A stretch of DNA of 64,000 bases, taken from NCBI GenBank assembly GCA_944548615.1, contig OX155980.1, positions 57,905,494 to 57,969,493 on the forward strand, in the 5' to 3' direction. Source of the stretch: Micropterix aruncella. Its lineage: Eukaryota > Arthropoda > Insecta > Lepidoptera > Micropterigidae. Shown piece after piece: positions 53,978-64,000 of the stretch (position 1 is its first letter; each line of letters begins with the position of its first letter). A program made the position numbers and the translations under genes. The notes beneath the pieces were generated by a model. The model was not told the DNA's origin. It saw only the letters and a program-made list of their open reading frames with translations, and ran no database searches.

Positions 53978-54215
53978 TAAGCTCACGTGCTCCTTGAACC
54001 TGGCCTTAAACGTAGTGATGCCGGGTGCTGTTCTGACATTATTCGGTAAAGCATTCCAGAGTCGTGCAGCTTCCACGGAGAAGGAGTACAAGAAAAAGTT
54101 GCTGCTGTGACCGGGGATAGATAATAGGTTATTACCCTCTGATCTTAGGGGACGGCCTTGGGGCGATACCTATAGCAATGCGCCTTTCAGCGAGATAATG
54201 CGGCATGCAATTCGC
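53978..54215 (-). mobile_element. LINE ORF2 C-terminus
   Basis: The minus strand reads SIPGHSSNFFLYSFSVEAAR, LWNALPNNVRTAPGITTFKA, then RFKEHVSLRP and a stop, the standard LINE end signature. Upstream sequence shifts frame (IAIGIAPRPSPKIRG) and stops. Confidence 0.7.
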
Positions 54216-54929
54216 GAGGATTCTACATATATAAAAGGAAGTTTGAAAGCTGCACTTTTCTGCCATTTTCCGCAATTAACACTAAATAATGAAACTTACA
54301 AATGAATTCCCAGCCAAACTGGTGACAGAAGCGGCGCGTAGTTCCTCTGTGGAGCTGTCAAATCTAGCACCAATTAGGTACGCCCATAAAAATAGGACTC
54401 GTTCTAAATGTTCTAAATGTTAAGAAACGTAGTACAACAAGAATAGGATTCGTTTTAATTTCTTATAATTTTAGAACCGACGAAAATTAGGCTTTTGGTT
54501 AACGACACAAAAGGTCATTAGAACGAAATTGGTCCAAGTGATAAATTCTGTATTCTGGCCTGAAGTCTCAAACGAACATTATTATTGCCCTGCAATGCAC
54601 TTTTAACTCTATAAAGACTACATTTACACCCCATGATCCCCTACATATACTCACTGCGTATTTTTCTTGCTTTGGTTCTGCCCACGCCATAAATCTCTGT
54701 TGTGTGTGTAAATTAAGGTATCGTGGCTCATTTTACTCTACTATAACAAAGTGTAAAGGGATTAAACCGTTAATGACAACTGTAGTACACGTCGGACACA
54801 ACAAAAAGAAGAAATACTGCTTTTGATAGATTTGAATGAGCTTATCTTTACTTAATATAGTAATAATACAGTACTAAACTATAGTATTTATAAAGATGGC
54901 ACTAATAATTGGTTATTAAACCTAATTTT
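54216..54929. other. No gene recognised
   Basis: Unique sequence with a short internal repeat (TAAATGTTCTAAATGTT near 54407) and no coding features. Confidence 0.3.
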
Positions 54930-55039
54930 ACGAGATTGAAATAAGGATTAATACATTAATCCTTATTTCAATCTCGTCTCTATTTTTATCCGTTCTTTTT
55001 GGAGATAAAAATAGAGACGAGCTTGAAATAAGGATTAAT
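54930..55039. repeat. Triple inverted repeat with two alternative hairpins
   Basis: Segment 1 (54930-54952) pairs perfectly with segment 2 (54955-54977) across a 2-nt spacer. Segment 2, extended to 54990, also pairs with segment 3 (55004-55039), 35 of 36. So the middle arm can pair with either side but not both. Cores are GAAATAAGGATTAAT and CTCTATTTTTATC. Confidence 0.85.
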
Positions 55040-55074
55040 GAAACGATACCTAAATAGACTTACTGTCCGGTTCC

Positions 55075-56190
55075 AACTTAATAAACTTTTGTTGAATGTT
55101 TCAAAATCTGAAACAGTGTGTTTTTTCTTTACGGCCGTCTGACTAATAATATAGCCTTATTCTTTGGAACAGACGAATTGGAAAATGTCTCTTCTACTAT
55201 ATTTCTAGGTTTGCAGATCGACCAAAAATTGCAATGGTCCGATCACTTAGGAGAGCTTAGTAAAAAGCTGTGTAGGGCTATTTACGCAATAAAAAAGATT
55301 TGAAATTTATGCGGCTTTGAGGCTGCTAAATCTGTCTATTTTGCTTATTTTCATACTTTGATGACATATGGCTTAATGTTTTGGGGAATGGCAGTAAATT
55401 CGATGAGGATTCTTATCCTTCAGAAAAGGGCTTTACACAGTCTTTACAGAGCTTCTCCAAGAACTTCGTGTAAGCCGTTTTTCATCGAATCGGGAATCAT
55501 GACGATGTACTCGTGCTTTATCCATCAAAATATTATATTCGCTCGTAAGCACATATTGGATGTCCCGGCGAATAGAGATTTCCATCAACACAATACCAGA
55601 AATAAATTTGATCGACATCTAAATCGGCACAGGCTTAGCAAAGTGCGCAATAGTTTCTTTCACCACAGCCTGTGTTATTATAATAAGGTCCCAACACATA
55701 TCAGAAGTCTTGGAGAGAACCAATTCAAAAAAATCCTATTAAATGGCCTAGTCAAGAATCTAGAGCACCCTAATGTAAAATAACGGAAAATTCATAATAA
55801 TCAACTTTGCCAAAGAGCGTAATTTTATTTTTATTAATATCGACGACGGCTATATTGCTAGATTTGACAATTAATTTAAATTTAGATATCTTTAGTATAC
55901 GCTTATCTATTTTCATGGCCATCATATTATTGCCGTGATAATTATGACTACAGACATTGAGCTCTTTTTTTGATCAGCAATCTTGATTATTAGATTATTT
56001 CTATTTATCAATGGTTTTCAAACCAATTATAATTTAGTTAAATTAATTTATATTGCCACAACTATATAACGATAGATAATATTCTTTAATTAATTACATT
56101 ATTTAAAATTTTAGAGGCAAAGACGCATCCAAGTGTAGGAAAGCCTACCTACTGGAGCATAACTAAATTGTATTGTATTGTATTGTATTA
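55075..56190 (+). mobile_element. LINE C-terminal half with (TTGTA)n tail
   Basis: It reads FLGLQIDQKLQWSDHLGELS, LCRAIYAIKKI, then after one stop AAKSVYFAYFHTLMTYGLMF, ILQKRALHSLYRASPRTSCK, HNTRNKFDRHL and YYNKVPTHIRSLGENQFKKI, ending at 55783. About 400 bp of 3' sequence end in a TTGTA pentanucleotide run at 56169-56188. It is Daphne/jockey-like and 5'-truncated. Confidence 0.8.
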
Positions 56191-56395
56191 TTTTTATCAT
56201 CGGTTAAATTATTGAGTTTTTATAATCAATCAGTCCTTTATATACTACTATTCTATATCAATGTTATCCTAGATGACCAAATAAATTGCTATTAGTTTGG
56301 CCGTCAATTCTGTAAGCACCACCTGAATTTCGCCGTTTTATAAGGGTTGCCAAGTCGTACTATGGAGTTGAGGAATCTAATTATTGGTATTGTTA
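56190..56395 (+). mobile_element. Family B fragment (copy B8, right part)
   Basis: TTTTTATAATCAATCAGTCC, CCAAATAAATTGCTATTAG, TTGCCAAGTCGTACTATGG and GTTGAGGAATCTAATTA reproduce the right third, directly after the LINE tail. Confidence 0.6.
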
Positions 56396-56639
56396 AACGA
56401 TCCTGGCTCAGCTGCCATTTGGTGAGTATTATTACTTTCCTGTTTAAGGAAAGTATTGTGGACACACTTCTGTGTGTCTGTGTGTATTCTCCGACGATAG
56501 CACCGAAACGCTCCATTTGATTGAGCTGAAATTTGGCATTCAAGCATCATTTGGTCACGGCATGAGCTGAAAAGATTGTGGTTGAAATTATTTACCCAGG
56601 GTTGGCTCCCGGCGAGGAAACCCCTCCTAACTTTATTTT

Positions 56640-56900
56640 TTTAAATATTGTGAAAAAAACTTACATTATATTGGAGGAGCTAATCCTCAAGTGAGTCCAT
56701 GTTATAACGATTAAGTCACTCTGAGTATTTTCCAGAGGTCTGAAACGATTTAAAATCGAGATGCCGCAGAAAGAACCTCTGAAGTATCCCAATTTTATTT
56801 TTGTAGACTCTATAGGTGATCGAATAATAGACCCGTATTCAAGAATGCTGCGCACATAGGAAAAGTAAATGGTTAACACACGCGTTGGATCTATTGGTAT
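56640..56900 (-). mobile_element. LINE fragment after the reverse transcriptase
   Basis: The minus strand reads VLTIYFSYVRSILEYGSIIR then SPIESTKIKLGYFR, matching the LINE segment 'YxxxVRSxLEYxSxIWxPxxxxxI'. Only this portion is present. Confidence 0.6.
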
Positions 56901-56904
56901 CAGT

Positions 56905-57275
56905 ATTACCTTTTTACACGACTACCCGACAAAAAAAAAGTAATGTGTTCAGTGTTCATCTATGTATGTTTTCCGTTTTATATTTCACCATAATTTCTAA
57001 TCCCTTGAACCGATTTAGGAATGTGTGGTATGGTTAGAATTTGTATGCCATCTCGAGTGTCAATAGGGTACCTTAACTGTCCGGGTATCAATTTAGTAGT
57101 TGCCTAAATGTCCAAATGTCAATAAATTTTCATACATATATCGTGTTTAGTTGCTAAGTATAGATCTGATTATGTTTCGGAAATATACATGTATCTATAT
57201 GGATAAATACATAAACCACAAAAATGTCATAAACAACCAGTAATAAAAATAATTGTAAATACAATAGTGCACTAT
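56905..57275. repeat. Dispersed repeat family F, copy F3 (inverted)
   Basis: CTACCCGACAAAAAAAAAGT, ATCTCGAGTGTCAATAGGGT, AAATGTCCAAATGTCAATAA and AAATACATAAACCACAAAAA are the reverse of F1. Confidence 0.6.
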
Positions 57276-57870
57276 CTGTAGCGGCATTCGTGTTTTCTAT
57301 TCTTTTTAATATATTTACTCGTTACATTAAATATTGTTAATGTAAGTGGACAGTTCCAGATACTCTTTTCACATACCTGATAAGGATACCGTTTATATTA
57401 GATATCTTGTATATATCTATAGACCTATCTCTATAATCTGCGCCCGTGATGCAGCTTTCGTGAACGCTATTGCCGAATGTGAAATAAATTTATGACCTTT
57501 TACTTTTATTTTGTTCTATAGTGACTGATTGCCGTTCATTAGGGTAGTTATGTCGTATTTTATCGCGCATAACGTACGATATAGCCCACAACTACCGCCA
57601 AAGCTACCGCCCGCCGAAACGCCCGCGCCTCATAGTTATAAGTCAAATTTATCGTCACAAAAAACACCCCGCGACGATTAAACGCCTTAAATGGTAATAA
57701 TATACTAACAGAATTTGAACGTATATTTTTGTTCGACTGTTTAGACTGTCGAGTATAGTTTAGTAGTTATAGACGGTCCCAAGTATAGCAGTAAGACTAT
57801 AGTTGAGCTGAATAAAGCCTTCTTTTAGGATTCCACACCAAAGAGTACAAACGGAACCATGTTCTTGAGA
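57276..57870. promoter_or_regulatory. GC-balanced unique segment, candidate conserved noncoding sequence
   Basis: 57430-57700 lacks open frames but is compositionally unlike the flanks. It carries TTTATCGC, AATTTATGACCTTT and AAATTTATCGTCACAAAA, which resemble Hox/caudal-type sites. Function is inference. Confidence 0.2.
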
Positions 57871-58469
57871 CTTTGGAGTAGGGTTGTTGCGAATATCAGC
57901 ATCAGCGGATTATCAGCATTGTTTTCAGTACCAGCATCTGCATCAGCATCCGCATTAATCATTGCTGATTTTTATTGTTTGCTGATATTCTGCTCGTGAC
58001 ATGACCTTGAAGGGCGAATCTCAGCTCTAGCCGCATGGGCAAGTGTTCTTAGCGAACATTATTATTCAACAGTGCCGAAATTTTATGTATGCCTTACCGT
58101 AATCGACTGCAATCTAAAAAGGCAGCTCAGGTATTGTTTTTAAAATATAAACTTTCAAGTTGGGTGGTTAACCGCCAATTGTATTTTATTTTTGTATGTT
58201 AGGTAATGGCGCTTTACCTATTCAAAATGTAAGAAGATTGTTTTTCATAATTAAAAGTCACCAAAGTATTAGGTATAACTGACTTTTCATTTAAAATACC
58301 TAATGATATTGTCCCTTTTAATTAAAATTTCATAGTTGGATATATTTTATTTAAGTAATTCATTAAAATCAGCATCAGCATCAACTGATATTTATTTAAA
58401 AAACAGTATCAACATCCAGCGTGCCTGATATTAAAAAAAACCTGCATCAGTAACCACCCTGCTTCGGAG
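57871..58469. mobile_element. hAT-like non-autonomous element, 583 bp
   Basis: Body 57879-58461 has ends TAGGGTTGTTGC and, reverse complemented, CAGGGTGGTTAC. Flanks are CTTTGGAG (57871-57878) and CTTCGGAG (58462-58469), 7 of 8. Both ends carry runs of CAGCATC-type repeats in similar order. No transposase frame. Confidence 0.7.
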
Positions 58470-58855
58470 CTTATTAAATCGTTTATATTCAATCATTGCA
58501 AGCGTCAATATTATAGCTTCTAAACGAATTCAGAGCAGTAGTACTATCAATTTGTCGTTCGTTTGCAATTTATAAGCTATTGTCAGGTCAAGGAACGAAC
58601 CAAGGCTTCTTCTATCAACCACATTCCGCATTCATCGAAATATATTTCGTTTCCTTCGGAATTGCATATTGCGTACTTTTCTCCTGGTCGGAGAACAGTA
58701 CACATGTACACAATCAAATAGTATAGTTGAAAGGAGCCCGTCCTTTTAGAAATACAGTCAGCTGTAGTTGCACATGTCTTTATTAATGATATCGTACGGT
58801 AGATATGCTATGCAGCTTGGGCTGATAGCTAGATTGTGTTGGTGGTCGGCTTAAT
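58470..58855. other. No gene recognised
   Basis: Unique sequence. On the minus strand an AATAAA lies near 58788, downstream of the frame at 58856-59101. Confidence 0.3.
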
Positions 58856-59101
58856 TTATGGGACAACTCTTATCTGGCATCCTTCTACATTCATTATCTG
58901 GCAACTACATTGGAAGGCCTCAGTGAAGTTTGTAGGCAGTTCTGAACTGCAAGACGGCTGGGGAATTCCCTCGGGCGGATCTGGGAGGTCGTGTTTTTGA
59001 GAGTTATAATCAACTACTATGGGAGTACTACATTCTAATGATCGAGCGTATTCAGATATTTTAAAGACATATTTATTACAGAATATACAATATTTTTCCA
59101 T
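58856..59101 (-). CDS. Unidentified small ORF, 81 codons, cysteine-containing
   Basis: It begins MEKYCIFCNKYVFKISEYAR and contains DPPEGIPQPSCSSELP and FQCSCQIMNVEGCQI. It has an ATG start, six to seven cysteines and a minus-strand AATAAA about 65 nt past the stop. No family is recognised. It could be a small gene, a terminal exon or chance in AT-rich DNA. Confidence 0.25.
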   Translation of the reverse strand: MEKYCIFCNKYVFKISEYARSLECSTPIVVDYNSQKHDLPDPPEGIPQPSCSSELPTNFTEAFQCSCQIMNVEGCQIRVVP

Positions 59102-59321
59102 ATTTATGTTCGTCTAGTTTTGTTCTAGGAATGGTAGGATACAATACCAGGTAGGATACAATAAACCGGTCGATATATTTCCCTAATTACATATATTTGC
59201 ATAGAAATTAATTCAAGGAACTATTTATTACCAATGTTACTATGTAAATTTATTACATAGCGAGGATACCGCATCTATTGTTAAATGTGCCGTACCATCC
59301 TACAAATATTTTTGTAGACAG
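59102..59321. other. No gene recognised
   Basis: AGGATACAATA occurs twice near 59136-59162. Nothing else stands out. Confidence 0.3.
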
Positions 59322-60071
59322 GCCACTTAGAGGTGTCACTTACAACGTGCAAACCCGTCACCTTAGGAAGTTTTAACGTTAATGATCATTCTCTCTCGCG
59401 TGAGGTGATCGTAGAAGACTTATAGACGAATACAAATCTACTGTCCGCTTAAGCCGACATGTCGGTCAGAGGCCAACACCTTACGGCAAGGCACCGAGAA
59501 AGGTAACCAGCGGACAGCCTCGCCCCCTGACTACCAGTTTTGGAAGAATATCTCCGTCTAGAATTAACCATCATGATACCTCCAACCTCTCGACTGGTTA
59601 CGGATTCGAAGTCGCTTGCGCGACCTCTACCTGCCGTATATACAGCGGTGATTCAGTTTGAATCTTTCGGGGACCATTGCCCGGCTCTGAATTCAGGATC
59701 AGGTAGCCAATTAGTCATTGGATCAGGTAGCCATTTCAAGAGTAGTTGACGACCGGTCAACATCCACCTCCACTGCTTAGGAAACATTATATTTCCATAG
59801 TCTCCCGACTCCTTCAGTAATTAGTCAGAGTGCACATACTGATTGGTTGTCGCCGCACGGTGTGCAACCCGTCCAGTAGCGCTGGGAAGCCATTCCCCGG
59901 GGGCAACTGATCCACAAGCCGAAACGCCTGAGACGCGAGAGACCTACCCGGGATAATCTTCCACACGAGGAGGCTACTGAATAGGAGCTGAATCGTGAGT
60001 TGGACCGATCCGAAAACACAGTGGATCTTGTGGCCCAAGCTGCACTAAACCGTTGCTACCTAGAGATGCCA
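59322..60071 (-). repeat. Family A retroposon, copy A7
   Basis: Body 59339-60054, the longest uninterrupted family A copy (716 bp). Flanks GCCACTTAGAGGTGTCA and GCTACCTAGAGATGCCA match at 13 of 17. In family orientation the 3' end is GGTTTGCACGTTGTAAG. Minus frames of 64-74 codons share the phrase MGHKIHCVFGS with MGHKIHFVLGS in A1, a weak hint of coding. Confidence 0.75.
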
Positions 60072-60399
60072 GTGGGAGAGTTATAGCCCTACTTAATTTC
60101 TTACACACTGAGATAGACATCTTTTGTATATCTCTTTGGCAGCTAAAAAATGCCAGCTGTTTTTTTTTATCCTACATAGGTAAGTACATACTTTGTTTCA
60201 CTTTTTTCACAGCTTCATCTGCATTAGCTTACTTATGAAAGTCACTTATTAAGGACTTGTAAACACTAGATTTAATATTGGAGGTCGAATCGGATTGGTC
60301 TGTCAAACTCCTGAATATAATTTGATATAAATAAATGTGATTTTCCTCGCTTTTCTATTGCGACTGCTGTCTTATATAGTGATTTTTCAGCGCTGGCTC
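60072..60399. other. No gene recognised
   Basis: AT-rich unique sequence. Confidence 0.3.
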
Positions 60400-60860
60400 T
60401 TGGTCTGTTCAGGGCGGCAGTATCATTGGCGGTGCGGCGTATGTCATTCGTTTGGGAGGTAAAAGAAAGAGAGCGGTCGGCCGGCCATCGCAGCAGAGCA
60501 GTGAGACAAGCGGCCATGGCGGAGGAGGCATCCGTATCCCTCGCCGGGCCGCGGATGCCGGATTATAATAAGGCCGAGTGAGCGAATGGCCCCGACGCGG
60601 GACGGAGAGCCTTCTTTTGACTTGGACCTGCATTTGCCGCACATTTGCATACGATACACGGATCCACGCTCCCGCACTGCACCGCCCCCTTACCCCACCC
60701 GCCCCCCTACCACCGCTTTGGCGCGCTTTTCCTTTGCGCCGCGACCGCGACCGCCTCGATTAACCCCGCAATATTCACTGGCAGCCATCAAGGTAGTAAA
60801 TGCAGTGCACCGCACGGCCACGCGTTGCTTTCTTTGTTAACTTCTCTTTCACGCATGTCC
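60400..60860. promoter_or_regulatory. GC-rich island, possible promoter or first-exon region
   Basis: It is strongly GC-rich against its surroundings, with many overlapping frames in all phases. The ORFs of 61-89 codons (60409-60914) look like products of composition. It contains the small ATG frame at 60516-60577. Confidence 0.3.
60516..60577 (+). CDS. Speculative first coding exon
   Basis: GCGGCCATGGCGG is a good start-codon context. The frame reads MAEEASVSLAGPRMPDYNKA. At 60578 the sequence GTGAGC could be a 5' splice site (CGA|GTGAGC); without splicing the frame stops at 60579. No downstream exon was recognised inside this window. Confidence 0.15.
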
Positions 60861-61429
60861 CTAATATTATTAGTTGTTGTAGTGATAGATTCTTTTGCTA
60901 AATGGAAAGCTTGACGTATAAAGCTGTAGCAAGAATAGATTTTAAAATTTATAGACCTAAGGATTGAAGGTGTGTTTGTCTTGTTGTACCTACATTGGTA
61001 GTATTTTTAGTCATTCCATATTTAAAAAATGTATTATTTCTGTCTAGCAGGTAGTATTTCACTCGGGATCGGATGGCCAACGGTTCGTTTTTGAGAATAA
61101 GTGAAATCAGGTAAATATAGGAAGCAAACAATTTCAGTCTCAGACTTCCAGTCGTTCGACTCACAGCACAATTGCGCTGAGCCGCCCGATGACGTTCCCC
61201 CGACACACTGCAGATCACAACCGCCTAAAAACTTCACTGTCTGTTCCGATTTTCGCAATTTTAATATTAGTTGTTCCTAAATATAGAAAATTAAGCAGCA
61301 TTCCTATTATTTTGGTTTTCCGTTTCTTACATTTTAGGAACAGGTTTTAATATCAAGAGTTTCCGACTTTGTCTACGATCGTTCCTAATCAGTGCTAAAT
61401 TTGACAGTTCCGTGTCGACAGCGCGCCAT
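60861..61429. other. No gene recognised
   Basis: GC-balanced at 61040-61250, with minus frames of 74-89 codons that include CDLQCVGGTSSGGSAQLCC but no known domain. Confidence 0.3.
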
Positions 61430-61640
61430 CTGCTTCGCAGGGTTCGATTTTAATGTCCACAAAATAAGTCTATTAAAACCTTCAATTATATGCCTGCCAG
61501 ATTAAACTGTTCGATTTTCGATCGTTCTTAAGGTAACCTCGAACCAACTCGATTTTAGCCCCATCCGCCAGGACAGTGTAGAAACGGAATACGAAAACGT
61601 GCCTAAATTAAGCTTGACGTCATTTTTAGAACCCGATAAG
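61430..61640 (-). repeat. Dispersed repeat family K, copy K2
   Basis: GATTTTCGATCGTTCTTAAG and AATACGAAAACGTGCCTAAA are the reverse of K1 (53390-53580). The similarity spans about 200 bp. Confidence 0.6.
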
Positions 61641-61789
61641 TTCTGTAGAGGAATGTCCCACTTAGAACCCTTGAAAGAGAATACCGAAACGTTGTATCGA
61701 TTGTATATTAGACTACGTTATAGCGCGTTTTTATATCCTGAATTAGGCACCAATAAGAAACGGAATATGGGCCACTGAGGCCTTGCAAT

Positions 61790-61835
61790 GAAGTTACCAG
61801 ATAGGAGTTGAGCCATGAGTTGAGCCGACCGATAG
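61790..61835 (-). repeat. Family A fragment (A9)
   Basis: AGGAGTTGAGCCATGAGTTG then AGCCGACCGATAG resembles the family's segment AGGAGCTGAATCGTGAGTTG in A1 and A7. Confidence 0.45.
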
Positions 61836-62019
61836 TACACTATTGTTAGCATTAAAATTTAGCATTTAATGTTAGCAACTAGCTAAATGCTATTTATAGC
61901 CATGGCATGATAGAAATATATTATCACTGCGAAAGTCGGCCACATGATAATTAATTAGCATTTAGTACCGCTCAACTCAGTGCTGCCACTTTGCTTGAAA
62001 GAATGATCCTTTAAAAGCT

Positions 62020-62440
62020 TGAGATAAGCAGATGACCTCGAATGCAAATAATGTCTATTCAGGTGCCCTCAAAATCTTTACTAAAATGCAGTCTAATGAC
62101 GAGGCGCTGCAACCCCAGAGTGAATTATTAATATTTCGAAATTACTACTATAACAATAAACTGAAACTCATTATGAACAAATGTAAAGTAATGTCATTTA
62201 CGAAAAGTGTTGTGCCTATAAATTCCTCTTACCAATTTTACTAAAACGCCCTCCAGCGAGTACCTAAAAGCATTCAAAGATCTAAGAGTAATCGCTGACA
62301 CGAGGCTACATTTTAAGTTACACGTAGAAAAAATAGCTTATAATTAATATCGAATGTTAGGATTCTTAATACGGATTGGTGAGGCATTTACGAAACCCAA
62401 AACTATAAAAAACATTTTTTAATGCCTTATAGTATTATCT
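62020..62440 (+). mobile_element. LINE reverse transcriptase fragment (palm to thumb)
   Basis: It starts at a mutated catalytic motif ([stop]ADDLEC near 62030). After a shift it reads ALQPQSELLIFRNYYYNNKL and KLIMNKCKVMSFTKSVVP, then FKDLRVIADTRLHFKLHVEK and YRMLGFLIRI, the order expected after the YADD box. Multiple frame breaks. Confidence 0.65.
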
Positions 62441-62504
62441 GTAGTAGATTATTATATTAAAAATATTATAAGCAAACAGTAGAAAAAAAAACAACCTTAG
62501 CCGA

Positions 62505-62765
62505 GTACATTTTTCAAATAAACGCCGCCTAACTAGGCCTAGGCACGTACCTAGCCAAGCGTACCAAGTAAACTGTAACTGGTGCGTACTTCACAATATT
62601 TAATATGTAAAATGAGTTAGGTATTTAAAAGTAAACGTAATTAGATACCAAATACTGAAAACGTGCAAAATAATAACGTTAGCATTTTTTAGAAAGTATA
62701 ATAATATTAATAATTAACTAATTTGTAGTATACTAAGTAGGAACTAATTAATCGTAAATCTACTG
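62505..62765. repeat. Dispersed repeat family J, copy J2
   Basis: AACGCCGCCTAACTAGGCCT, TACCAAGTAAACTGTAACTG and GTTAGGTATTTAAAAGTAAA match J1 (22350-22625). Confidence 0.5.
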
Positions 62766-64000
62766 TAGGTACTGTAGGTACTAACTTATTTACGTACATA
62801 GTCGACGAACAATATTTAAAAATATCTGTCATAACATTAAATTTCATAAAAGCAAAAAAATATTTACAAAATAAGTTCCTATAGTCAGTCTTAAGAGATT
62901 AAAGAATATTTAGGAATGAAAAAAAAATACATTGCAATAAAAGTTAAGTAATAAAATTGGAATAGTCAGAAGATAAAATTATACATGAAACATGCATGTT
63001 GCAAGTTACACAATTTGAAAAAATGGAATAAAAATGAATAATAACTTATAAGATCAGCGATTAAAACACATTCTACATAAGAGGGTTAAATAAAAAATTT
63101 AACAGGTCTTCGTTCACTACAATTATTATTCTTTTATCCAAAAAAAATTTCGACAAAAATCAAGATGCACATTGGTGCGAACGGAGCCGCGGTTACAAAG
63201 TGTAATAAATAATCTGGGCATCGTAGCGCGCCATCTAGCGTCGTATGGCTGACGAGTCTCAGCTACCGGCCGATAGATGTCAGCGGGTGTCATGTCAGTG
63301 TCCATGGGGCGGCACGCGGACTCCTCTGTTTGTAGGGTTCGCGTTCCTATCGTGAATTTATCGCTTCGAAAGAAAATACAAGACCATTATGTTGCATGCG
63401 CCGGCATGTTTGTTTTCGTACCGCCATTTCGGCATGTTTATGCGCCGCTGCAGCTCGTTTTATCGCACTTTTCCGTCAAAATTCGAATAAAATACAAGCC
63501 TCCGAAGCGCGGTAAGATATTCAGATATCGGTGGATATCTTAACGTGCACCGCCAAAGTTAAACCGACGCCAGTAGTTTAATTTTATATGAAGAACAAAG
63601 ACTGTTTTAAAAATACGAGCCACATATTAAGCCCCACACTCAAACAACATAATCAAACAACAAACAACAATTGCACCTAACGAGCTTGTTAATACCTATC
63701 GTACTTGTTATATACTTTTCATTCAACATATCAGTAGCTACTACAAATATTTATAAATATCTATAAATATTTATTAGATATCTATAAATATCTATAAAAA
63801 TCAATCTGTATCTATATATTCACTATACGACTTATCTAATCTTTATTTATATTTATTGATTTATTTTTATTGGAATTATCAAATTAAAAATTTACAATAA
63901 TTATAATATTAAAACAAATAGTAAAAACTCTCCTCTTTCATTCCTTGGCTAGTGCGGCCCAACTGGGATATACCCGTTTCAGGGCAAGCAATTTATATTT
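62766..64000. other. AT-rich with a GC-balanced island at 63170-63570; no gene assigned
   Basis: The island has an 88-codon plus frame (63277-63543) without a domain and short repeats of CGCCGGCATGT/CGGCATGTTT. 63700-63860 is a run of ATATTTATAAATATCTATAA. The last 80 bp (GTGCGGCCCAACTGGGATAT) may be the edge of another element cut by the window. Confidence 0.35.

Noticed and set aside
60409..60914. Several proline- and arginine-rich ORFs
   Set aside because: Low stop density in a GC-rich island; frames overlap in all phases and none has a domain.

Overview
This window looks like a repeat-rich intergenic stretch of an insect nuclear genome, most likely a moth or butterfly (Lepidoptera). The base composition is AT-rich and no intact host gene is visible. 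The repeats fit that group: RTE-clade LINEs ending in an (ATC)n run, jockey/CR1-like LINEs with pentanucleotide tails, a piggyBac relative with TTAA duplications, a non-autonomous Helitron ending in CTAG, and a tRNA-headed SINE. The species call is inference, since no database could be searched. Nearly all long open frames are pieces of transposons or chance frames.

Layout. 0-9 kb: an RTE tail, the C-terminal end of a LINE with a restriction-like endonuclease (RLE), a retroposon family called family A here, a SINE, a 1.2-kb inverted-repeat transposon (family C) and a self-nested family A pair. 9-13 kb: an RTE LINE on the minus strand broken by family A. 13-24 kb: family B elements, a 5S rRNA-derived copy, a LINE split by a Harbinger relic, and foldback elements. 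24-26 kb: a Helitron-like fragment joined to a second RLE-LINE fragment that holds the longest open frame (398 codons). 26-33 kb: a LINE split by a DD37D mariner, another 5S-derived copy and a deleted piggyBac. 33-41 kb: a foldback, a possible conserved noncoding island, a mariner relic split by a hAT element and a LINE end, and family B split by family A. 41-52 kb: LINE ends, family C copy 2, an internally deleted mariner, an RNase H LINE fragment and a minisatellite-bearing Helitron. 52-64 kb: more LINE ends, a triple hairpin, a hAT element, family A copy 7 and several GC-balanced unique islands.

The nesting gives a relative order of events. Several insertions can be checked inside the window, because removing the insert plus one copy of its target duplication rejoins a host element's reading frame. 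This holds for family A in RTE, mariner in LINE and hAT in mariner.

The least expected signal is a set of four very short insertions (14-27 nt). They share the core CACGGAGCAGCTA and are flanked by 8-bp duplications. One lies inside a SINE whose uninterrupted relative elsewhere in the window shows the empty site. No previously known system explains them, and they are the best candidate for something undescribed here.
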